Part shown: piece by piece, positions 5,284-9,052 of the stretch
Numbering within the stretch: position 1 is the stretch's first letter
How the letters are laid out: every line of letters begins with the position of its first letter
Source: Cyanobacteria bacterium HKST-UBA02
Lineage (GTDB): Bacteria > Cyanobacteriota > Vampirovibrionia > Obscuribacterales > Obscuribacteraceae
Direction: 5' to 3'
NCBI GenBank assembly: GCA_020431945.1
Contig: JAGQHH010000190.1
Coordinates: 1-9,052, forward strand
DNA: 9,052 nucleotides
Program-made: the position numbers and the translations under genes
Notes under the pieces: generated by a model
The model's database searches: none
Seen by the model: only the letters and a program-made list of their open reading frames with translations
What the model was told of the DNA's origin: nothing

Positions 5284-6546
5284 GAGCCACCTCGTCACCC
5301 CAAGAGCAGCCTGCCGTCCAGTGGCGAAGCATGCGGTGAGCAGATATCCACCAGTGGGCGCTTCCCAGTCGATCATCTCGCCTGCCACGAAAACCCCCGG
5401 CACAGCCTGGAGCATGTAGTTATCATCCAGCGAGCTGAAGCAAACACCGCCGGCGCTACTGATTGCCTCAGCAATGGGTCTCGGGGACTTCACAGTAATT
5501 GGCAGAGCCTTCACAAACCTGGCAAGGACAGCCGGATCTTCCATCTGCTCTCGGGTGAGAACCTCATACAGCAAAGCTCTCTTCAAAGCATCATTGCCAA
5601 AACACCCCTGTAGATGTCGTGACATTGAGCGCGAGCCTCGAGGGCGTGACAGGTCCTTCAGTACTCGCTCTGCGCTGCGCCCGGGCAGTAAGTCAAGCTC
5701 GAAAGTAGCGTTCCCGTGAACGTTGATGTAGTCTCGCATACGCCTGGAAAACGCGTAAATCAGGCTACCTTCCACTCCGTACTCACTGATGAGCAGCTCC
5801 CCCTTCCGGGTTTCGGAGTTCCCGTCGAGATCCATGAATGTGAGCGATACTGCTTTCAGTGGCGCTCCTGCGAATTTTTCACGCAGAGGCTCGGTCCATG
5901 GGACATCGAATCCACAGTTTGCGCTCTGCCACGGTGCCATCTCGACGCCTCGATCCTGCAGGCGCTGGGACCACGAGCCGGTCGAGCCGAGCTGAGGCCA
6001 GCTGGCACCACCCATCGCCAGGACAAAGGCATCGGCATGGACGGTCAATTCGCCATCAGGACTTTCCATCCGTAATGAGCCATCATCTTCAAATCCAAGC
6101 CATTTGTGGCTGACATGAAAACGTACCCCGCTTTTTCGAAGACGATGCACCCAGGCGCGAAGTAAGGGTGCCGCCTTCATCTCGGTGGGAAAGACCCTGC
6201 CGGAGGTGCCGACAAATGTATCGATTCCGAGCCCATGTACCCACTCTCGCAGCGCCTCCGGAGGGAACCGATCGAGAACTGCTTGCAACTGGCTCTGCCG
6301 GTCACCATAGCGCGAGCAGAAAGTCGGGTAGGGCTCGCTATGGGTGATATTCAATCCCCCCAGACCAGCCCTGAGGAACTTCCGGCCCAGGGTAGGCATG
6401 GACTCATAGACATCTACGCTGGCGCCGGCACCGACCAGCACCTCCGCAGCCATGAGACCCGCAGGTCCTCCGCCGATGATAGCAACGCTGCGACCCTGGC
6501 AGTCCTCCGGGACTATAGATGACAACTGTGGATCGGGCTCTGGCAT
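5266..6546 (-). CDS. FAD-dependent flavoprotein, HI0933-like (TIGR03862 type)
   Basis: The 426-residue product starts at ATG6546; an in-frame TAA four codons upstream leaves no earlier start. Residues 21-30 (VAIIGGGPAG) are the dinucleotide-binding loop for FAD. GRKFLRAGLGGLNITHSEP (54-72), GTSGRVFPTEMKA (113-125), LAMGGASWPQLGSTG (176-190) and the C-terminal AGGVCF...GVFVAGEMIDWEAPTGGYLLTAC block (365-405) are typical of this family. The domains are the FAD-binding Rossmann fold interrupted by a beta-rich and helical insert. Its relatives are widespread soluble NAD(P)/FAD oxidoreductases whose physiological substrate is not established, so no reaction is assigned. There is no clear Shine-Dalgarno. 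A TAAAAT (complement of 6553-6558) lies so close that a leaderless transcript is possible. It converges on the caspase-like gene and diverges from the aspartoacylase gene. Confidence 0.93.
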   Translation of the reverse strand: MPEPDPQLSSIVPEDCQGRSVAIIGGGPAGLMAAEVLVGAGASVDVYESMPTLGRKFLRAGLGGLNITHSEPYPTFCSRYGDRQSQLQAVLDRFPPEALREWVHGLGIDTFVGTSGRVFPTEMKAAPLLRAWVHRLRKSGVRFHVSHKWLGFEDDGSLRMESPDGELTVHADAFVLAMGGASWPQLGSTGSWSQRLQDRGVEMAPWQSANCGFDVPWTEPLREKFAGAPLKAVSLTFMDLDGNSETRKGELLISEYGVEGSLIYAFSRRMRDYINVHGNATFELDLLPGRSAERVLKDLSRPRGSRSMSRHLQGCFGNDALKRALLYEVLTREQMEDPAVLARFVKALPITVKSPRPIAEAISSAGGVCFSSLDDNYMLQAVPGVFVAGEMIDWEAPTGGYLLTACFATGRQAALGVTRWLSGSET

Positions 6547-6565
6547 GAAGGCATTTTATCGCGTC

Positions 6566-6595
6566 AGCCTCTGATAGCAGAGCGTCTAAGGCTTG
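6566..6595. other. Inverted repeat in the divergent intergenic region
   Basis: CTCTG-ATAG-CAGAG (6569-6582) is a perfect five-pair stem, with AGCC (6566-6569) and GGCT (about 6590-6593) as a looser outer pair. It lies about 20 bases upstream of the flavoprotein start, where an operator for that gene would be expected. No binding protein can be named. Confidence 0.28.
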
Positions 6596-6634
6596 ATGAG
6601 GAAAACTGAAGCTACTTTCGAGAGGCAGTCGGGA

Positions 6635-6640
6635 CATAAT
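6635..6640 (+). promoter_or_regulatory. Candidate -10 for the zinc hydrolase gene
   Basis: CATAAT matches five of six -10 bases and lies 70 bases before ATG6710. I do not see a matching -35, so confidence is low. Its position inside the possible N-terminal extension from ATG6593 is a mild argument against that extension being translated. Confidence 0.28.
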
Positions 6641-6709
6641 AAATGCTTACCCGCAGAGAATTCAGCTACTTGCTCATGCTTGAAAGAAGAAAAGTCACAG
6701 GACGGCACC

Positions 6710-7630
6710 ATGGAAACATACGAGAAAGAAGGCATTACTATTCATACCGTGAAGGGCAAGGAGAGGGGTGAAGACTTCACCGTCTTCGGTAGTGTTCACG
6801 GTAATGAGTACTGCGGCTCCCGGGCTCTCGAGCGTATTCTTCAAAACTTGAGACACGGAAAGATAAGGATCAGAGCTGGAAACTTCACATGCGTGCCCAT
6901 CGCAAATCCGCTCGCCTTCGAGCAGAAAAAGCGCTTCGTAATTCACAATCTAAACCGTGCTTTCTATCGCCGCGAAGACAATGAAATCACGTGTCAAGAG
7001 CACCGCTACGCCAATGTGCTCGCACCGCTTCTAGAAAAGCAAGGCGGGTACTTTCTCGACCTCCATTCTTATACTGCACAAGGAAACGCCTTCGCCATCC
7101 TGGGCGGGGAGATGTCTGACAAATTCAAAGCCTTCGCAAAGTCATTAGGTGTCTCGAGGCTGATTTACGGATGGGGAGAGGTCGTAAGAGACGACAAGAC
7201 CCATGAGGATGCACGCATGGGTCAAGGAACCGTCAACTATGCCCGGCTGCCCGAAAATGGGATGTATTCCATCACACTGGAATGTGGTCATCATCACAAT
7301 CCTGATGCTGCGGACATCGGCTACCAGGCGACTCTGAATGTCCTGAAGATGCTGGATATCGCCGACATCGATGAAGAGCTCTTCGAGCCAGGCATAATGG
7401 GAGGCGAGCAATACAGCATCAAACTAAAGTACGTTCAATTCAAAACGAAAGACGGGGAATTTTCAAGAGACTGGATCAATATGGATTCGATTCGCGAAGG
7501 AGAAACTATTGCCACCTATAGCGATGGCGAGGAACTAACAGCACCACAAGATGGTTTCATCGTGCTGCCAAATATGAATGCCACCATAAACGATGAATGG
7601 TTCTTCTTTGGAGTACGGGAAGACTTTTGA
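6710..7630 (+). CDS. Aspartoacylase / succinylglutamate desuccinylase-family zinc hydrolase
   Basis: The 306-residue protein has the signature of the AstE/AspA (M14-like carboxypeptidase fold) family. GSVHGNE carries zinc ligands His30 and Glu33, NLNRAF (80-85) is the substrate-binding segment, DLH gives the third ligand His119, and ECGHH carries the likely catalytic Glu191. The C-terminal 80 residues form the beta-rich domain seen in the family. Members remove acyl groups from N-acyl amino acids or similar amides in the cytoplasm; the acyl substrate here cannot be told from sequence, and no arginine-catabolism (ast) neighbours are present. The frame is open from ATG6593, but ATG6710 is chosen because AGGA (6699-6702) precedes it by seven bases and residue 1 then falls just before the first conserved strand. 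It diverges from the flavoprotein gene and converges on the lipoprotein gene. Confidence 0.9.
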   Translation: METYEKEGITIHTVKGKERGEDFTVFGSVHGNEYCGSRALERILQNLRHGKIRIRAGNFTCVPIANPLAFEQKKRFVIHNLNRAFYRREDNEITCQEHRYANVLAPLLEKQGGYFLDLHSYTAQGNAFAILGGEMSDKFKAFAKSLGVSRLIYGWGEVVRDDKTHEDARMGQGTVNYARLPENGMYSITLECGHHHNPDAADIGYQATLNVLKMLDIADIDEELFEPGIMGGEQYSIKLKYVQFKTKDGEFSRDWINMDSIREGETIATYSDGEELTAPQDGFIVLPNMNATINDEWFFFGVREDF

Positions 7631-7632
7631 CG

Positions 7633-7647
7633 GACCTCCCAGAGGTC
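7633..7647. other. Hairpin at the second convergent junction, overlapping a stop codon
   Basis: GACCTC (7633-7638) and GAGGTC (7642-7647) pair perfectly around CCA, and the right arm covers most of the minus-strand stop codon (7646-7648). The plus-strand gene ends at 7630. As at 5266-5283, no T-run follows on either strand. The shared placement at both convergent junctions is notable. Confidence 0.4.
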
Positions 7648-8191
7648 ACTGACTCTTCGGCTCTCCTGCTCCGACTCTCGCTTCAATCTTTTTGGTGGCA
7701 GCCTTCATGTTTTCGATAGCGTCCTTCAGTGAAACCAGCGTCGGCTCCTTCTCGCCCAGGTGTCTTTGAGCTGCTTTCAGAATTTTCTCGCTTTCGACAA
7801 CCTGATCTTGATACCAGACCAGCCTCTCCTTATCCGTTTGACCGAGCTTAGAGAACTGGAACGCACAAACAACGCCATACAGATCCATGAGATTGTAAAT
7901 CTCGTCCTTCATCGCCTTGCTGTTGCTGGGCTTTTCCTGGGCCAACTTGTCCACACTACTCATCAGAAATCCGTTCACCTTATCTATATCCACCGACTCT
8001 TGAAGCTTCGCAGCTTCCTCTGGCTTCAAGGTTCGCAATTTAGCGACAGAGTCAACACCAAGCAACTCCCAACCCGCAGCTTTGTCTTGCATCCAGGGAG
8101 CAGACGCCGAAACCTGCTGATCCGATGCTTGCGGTGTACATCCCATCAAGACGGACGTCAAAGCGATTACCAGTACTAGTGTTCTCATCAT
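7646..8191 (-). CDS. Small helical lipoprotein of unknown function
   Basis: The start is taken at ATG8191 (second ATG directly after it), where AGAGAGGA lies about nine bases upstream; a TTG at 8260 would only add an implausible tail in front of the signal. The 181-residue product begins MMRTLVLVIALTSVLMGC, a type II signal peptide with lipobox LMGC and lipidated Cys18. The mature part is almost entirely charged and helical (Lys, Glu, Ala, Gln rich). A stretch around residues 96-115 (DEIYNLMDLYGVVCAFQFSK) is less charged. The last 50 residues (EKILKAAQRHLGEKEP..., IENMKAATKKIEARV) look like a long amphipathic helix or coiled coil. It should sit on the envelope surface. I do not recognise the family. 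It lies downstream of the 8380-8856 membrane gene on the same strand, with 188 bases between them. Confidence 0.85.
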   Translation of the reverse strand: MMRTLVLVIALTSVLMGCTPQASDQQVSASAPWMQDKAAGWELLGVDSVAKLRTLKPEEAAKLQESVDIDKVNGFLMSSVDKLAQEKPSNSKAMKDEIYNLMDLYGVVCAFQFSKLGQTDKERLVWYQDQVVESEKILKAAQRHLGEKEPTLVSLKDAIENMKAATKKIEARVGAGEPKSQ

Positions 8192-8316
8192 GAGTTGCGA
8201 TCCTCTCTTCCCCATGTGACAACCAGACAGGGCGAGGGGAACGTGCCCAAGATGGTCCAATATATCATAGTCTAGCTCAGCGACTGTATTTGCTTGACCT
8301 CGCTCGTCGCATCATA

Positions 8317-8341
8317 GGTAAGCCTACCGTCTCTATAGAGA
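8317..8341. other. Two adjacent palindromes upstream of the lipoprotein gene
   Basis: GGTA-AGCC-TACC (8317-8328) and the perfect 12-base palindrome TCTCTATAGAGA (8330-8341) sit side by side in the 188-base gap between two minus-strand genes. They lie about 130 bases upstream of the lipoprotein start and could be operators or, for the first, a weak stem-loop after the membrane-protein gene. No T-run follows. Confidence 0.3.
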
Positions 8342-8379
8342 AGCGCCCAGGCAATAAGGTCTTTGCCGCGATTGGCGTG

Positions 8380-8856
8380 CTAAAACTTACACGTCAATCC
8401 AATCAAAGAAGAGAACAGCGCACAAGCAAATCCAATACCGGCAAGCCCCCGACTTCGAAACAATCCAAGAAGGAGAAATCCAGTCAAGGTAGCAATCAGA
8501 CTCATATGGAGCACTTGAAGCATACCGATCCAATAAGTATCCATCCTGCAGAAAGTCGATCCCCACAGGTAAACAGCTACATGCAGTGAGAGGTAGCCGG
8601 TCAAAACCGATGCGGCTCTACTACTCAGGAAGAAACGACCGAGCCACAGGCGCCTGTTAACTCGAATTGAATACCAAGCACATACTCCGGTCAGTCCTAG
8701 AAACAGAGCGGCTCCAAAAAATTGCGGAAGCGTCTCGACTCTCCACAGCTCAACTTGTGCTGGAGTCAAGGCCTCACGCGCGAACCATAGTGCGCGCAGA
8801 TAGCAAGCAGTTCCGGATGCGATTAAGAATCCCGCAATTAGAAAAGCCGGTCTCAT
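8380..8856 (-). CDS. Five-helix integral membrane protein of unknown function
   Basis: ATG8856 is chosen because GGAGGA (complement of 8861-8866) lies about five bases upstream; in-frame ATG8868 and an even earlier start would put this ribosome-binding site inside the gene. The 158-residue product is mostly hydrophobic, with five likely membrane segments at about residues 4-23, 46-64, 81-101, 110-132 and 137-155. A charged loop follows the first (AREALTPAQVELWRVE), and Arg-rich turns follow the second and fourth. I do not recognise the family. No catalytic motif is visible. Its own -10 is seen just upstream, so it need not depend on the gene ending at 8910. Confidence 0.78.
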   Translation of the reverse strand: MRPAFLIAGFLIASGTACYLRALWFAREALTPAQVELWRVETLPQFFGAALFLGLTGVCAWYSIRVNRRLWLGRFFLSSRAASVLTGYLSLHVAVYLWGSTFCRMDTYWIGMLQVLHMSLIATLTGFLLLGLFRSRGLAGIGFACALFSSLIGLTCKF

Positions 8857-8874
8857 GGTTTCCTCCATAGAACT

Positions 8875-8880
8875 ATTATA
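8875..8880 (-). promoter_or_regulatory. Consensus -10 element for the five-helix membrane gene
   Basis: The minus strand reads TATAAT, a perfect -10, ending 18 bases before ATG8856. Transcription would begin near 8868, leaving a short leader that just contains the Shine-Dalgarno. The -35 region (GGGGAG at 17 bases) is poor, so an activator may be needed. An imperfect inverted repeat, CCCGGAG with CTCCCCGGG (8883-8904), overlaps the spacer and -35 area and could be an operator. Confidence 0.5.
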
Positions 8881-8909
8881 TTCCCGGAGCACCGTCACTC
8901 CCCGGGACA

Positions 8910-9052
8910 CTAGCGGTTCTTCTTCGTTACCACCTGGTCGAAGGTAGCCGCGAAGGCTCGTTTCTCCTTCTCGCCAAAAGGGCTCGGACCACCACTCTGC
9001 AGACCGGCATCCCGGAGATCCTGCATAAAGTCCCGAATCGACAGGCGCTCAC
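8910..9052 (-). CDS. C-terminal 46 residues of an unidentified protein (partial)
   Basis: On the minus strand one frame is open from the window edge to TAG at 8912-8910. It encodes ERLSIRDFMQDLRDAG...FGEKEKRAFAATFDQVVTKKNR, with good protein-like composition and a charged helical end. The start lies beyond 9052. I do not recognise the family from this much. It ends 53 bases before the next minus-strand gene begins, and the -10 element falls in that gap. The other two minus-strand frames are interrupted or give a Cys/Arg-rich, unlikely product. Confidence 0.6.
   Translation of the reverse strand, partial: ERLSIRDFMQDLRDAGLQSGGPSPFGEKEKRAFAATFDQVVTKKNR

Noticed and set aside
6593..6709. ATG6593 as start of the zinc hydrolase
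   Set aside because: The added 39 residues have no conserved features, there is no good Shine-Dalgarno, and AGGA sits seven bases before ATG6710.
8192..8260. TTG8260 as start of the lipoprotein
   Set aside because: It would place 23 residues ahead of a complete type II signal peptide that has its own Shine-Dalgarno.
7760..8589. Plus-strand frames at 7760-8179 and 8290-8589
   Set aside because: They run antisense to genes with a clear signal peptide or membrane helices and have shadow-like composition.
1..9052. CRISPR array, transposon ends or a plasmid origin
   Set aside because: No regularly spaced repeats, transposase motifs, matched terminal repeats or iterons were seen by eye.

Overview
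This window is chromosomal DNA from a bacterium of roughly balanced base composition. Nothing in it names the species. The tRNA has no encoded CCA, and there are signal peptides and at least one clear lipoprotein. Most genes are non-model, secreted or membrane proteins, so the source is probably an under-studied environmental lineage; any firmer placement would be a guess. No integrase, transposase, CRISPR array or plasmid function is visible.

The left edge (1-96) is the 3' half of a tRNA-Arg(ACG) followed by an intrinsic terminator. Positions 258-2768 form an accessory-looking stretch of small unannotated genes: two single-pass membrane proteins (258-881 and 1196-1726), a possible secreted protein or lipoprotein (1826-2455), and two very short, very basic ORFs on opposite strands (1026-1133 plus, 2610-2768 minus). 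The two membrane proteins align without gaps over about 42 residues of their outer domains. The two basic peptides align without gaps over their first 18 or so residues while using different codons. This stretch therefore holds two duplicated, apparently undescribed families, interleaved with each other.

At 2986-3747 lies a phosphotransferase of the APH (kinase-fold) family. It is visibly richer in G+C than its flanks and looks acquired. At 3927-5249 is a secreted protein with a caspase-like (clan CD) His/Cys pair and a separate beta-rich C-terminal domain. It is the best functional novelty in the window.

The right half is more ordinary. It has an HI0933/TIGR03862-type flavoprotein (minus strand), an aspartoacylase/succinylglutamate desuccinylase-family zinc hydrolase (plus), a small helical lipoprotein (minus), a five-helix membrane protein (minus) and the C-terminal end of another minus-strand gene at the edge. 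The two convergent junctions, at about 5266 and 7646, each carry a perfect short hairpin overlapping the stop codon of the minus-strand gene. I see no shared pathway linking these genes; most appear to be single-gene units.
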